The notes below the pieces were generated by a model. The model was not told the DNA's origin, ran no database searches, and saw only the letters and a program-made list of their open reading frames with translations. Position numbers and translations under genes: made by a program. Positions 5,645 to 6,382 of a DNA stretch of 6,382 bases are shown here, piece by piece. The stretch spans positions 1 through 6,382 of the forward strand of contig CALBYC010000094.1 of NCBI GenBank assembly GCA_937890135.1, in the 5' to 3' direction. The DNA comes from an uncultured Parabacteroides sp. (GTDB lineage Bacteria; Bacteroidota; Bacteroidia; Bacteroidales; Tannerellaceae). The stretch's first letter is position 1. The number at the start of each line of letters is the position of its first letter.

Positions 5645-6382
5645 CTTATTAGGGAAAGTCGTCATCGCCATTTTGGCAGGCATCTTGCTGGGAAGCTTCT
5701 TCCCATTGGGATTGGCACGGGCGTTTGCGACGTTCAATTCCGTCTTTGGCAACTTCCTTTCGTTCTCCATCCCGCTCATCATCGTCGGTTTGGTCATTCC
5801 GGCCATCGGCGAATTGGGAAGAGGGGCAGGCCGCCTGTTGGCCTTGACGGCCGTCATTGCATACGGCTCAACCATCTTCTCCGGCTTCTTTACCTATTTC
5901 AGCTGCATTTCCATATTCCCCCATATACTTATGCCGCAAGGAGACCTCTCCGCGGTAGAGACACCGGTCAATGCCGCATTGGCACCTTACTTCGAAGTAG
6001 CCATGCCTCCGCTGATGGACGTGATGACCGCGTTGCTGCTTGCCTTTACCGTCGGTTTGGGCATATCCCATATCGAAGGCACCGCCTTGAAGAGCGCATG
6101 TAACGATTTCAAGGAGATTGTCACGAAACTGATAGAGTCCGTTTTGATACCGCTGTTGCCCATCCATATTTTCGGCATCTTTCTGAACATGACCCGCAGC
6201 GGGCAGGTGGTCGGGGTTATTTCCATGTTCTTGAAGGTCATCCTCGTCATCTTCGCCCTTCATGTATTGCTTTTGCTGGTACAGTTCAGCATTGCCGGCC
6301 TCGTCGCGGGCAAGAACCCGTTGAAGCTGCTCCGGATGATGCTTCCGGCGTATGCCACCGCTTTGGGCACGCAGTCCTCGGC
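5625..6382 (+). CDS. Dicarboxylate/amino acid:cation symporter (DAACS/SDF family), 3' end outside the window
   Basis: The first 252 complete codons of a gene that runs off the window; family members are usually about 400 residues. These proteins are inner-membrane, elevator-type importers that carry glutamate, aspartate, serine or C4-dicarboxylates together with Na+ or H+. The visible part has a short basic start (MKRIK) and about six hydrophobic helices, near residues 7-27, 40-62, 68-98, 124-148, 164-190 and 194-226. This matches TM1-TM6 of the GltPh fold. PLIIVGLVIPAIG at 50-62 matches the conserved TM2 region. The window ends in ALGTQSS (246-252), the start of the serine-rich re-entrant hairpin HP1 that lines the substrate site. 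The substrate-discriminating residues in TM7, HP2 and TM8 are missing, so no symbol is given. The start codon lies inside the end of nhaC (20-base overlap, different frame), pointing to co-transcription. No other in-frame start fits better. Confidence 0.9.
   Translation, partial: MKRIKINLLGKVVIAILAGILLGSFFPLGLARAFATFNSVFGNFLSFSIPLIIVGLVIPAIGELGRGAGRLLALTAVIAYGSTIFSGFFTYFSCISIFPHILMPQGDLSAVETPVNAALAPYFEVAMPPLMDVMTALLLAFTVGLGISHIEGTALKSACNDFKEIVTKLIESVLIPLLPIHIFGIFLNMTRSGQVVGVISMFLKVILVIFALHVLLLLVQFSIAGLVAGKNPLKLLRMMLPAYATALGTQSS

Noticed and set aside
4997..5875. Long - strand open frame (292 codons) across nhaC and the symporter start
   Set aside because: It lies antisense to two well-supported membrane-protein genes and shows no recognisable domain. 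Its length follows from the codon bias of the real genes.

Overview
The window looks like a chromosomal segment from the Bacteroidales, most likely Parabacteroides or a close relative. This rests on three things: a large secreted protein with a C-terminal module resembling DUF6383 or a type IX sorting domain, a Bacteroidetes-style promoter (TAnnTTTG) with no Shine-Dalgarno sequence at the starts, and Bacteroidetes-type forms of the sirtuin and transporters. The genus is inferred from family resemblance and not proven. All four genes lie on the + strand.

Layout. Bases 1-98 are an AT-rich leader with a small GC-rich hairpin at its far end. Bases 99-3146 encode a 1015-residue exported protein of unknown function: signal peptide, a long beta-rich body with repeated lectin-like strand motifs, and a Val/Ala-rich C-terminal domain. 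Bases 3147-3459 are a 313-base gap. It holds a long bulged hairpin without a T-tract, an AT-rich stretch with another predicted hairpin, a strong intrinsic terminator (3357-3392) and a good promoter core (3426-3433). Three closely spaced genes follow: a Sir2-family NAD-dependent deacylase (3460-4158), a NhaC-type Na+/H+ antiporter (4178-5644), and the first two-thirds of a dicarboxylate/amino acid:cation symporter (5625 to the window edge).

The terminator-promoter pair separates the secreted protein from the downstream operon. Within the operon the gaps are 19 bases and then a 20-base overlap, with no terminator visible, so the three genes are probably co-transcribed. A plausible joint role is a sodium cycle: NhaC exports Na+ in exchange for protons, and the symporter uses the Na+ (or H+) gradient to import an acidic amino acid or dicarboxylate. 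The sirtuin may be a deacylase acting on acidic acyl-lysines, because it carries the Tyr/Arg pair of SIRT5/CobB-type enzymes. A link between it and the transporters is only a guess from position.

I found no mobile element, CRISPR array, tRNA or rRNA. The downstream genes are visibly more GC-rich than the secreted-protein gene. The points most worth a second look are the sorting-domain-like C-terminus, the sirtuin's missing zinc-site cysteines, and the structured intergenic RNA region. I see no convincing new multi-gene system here.
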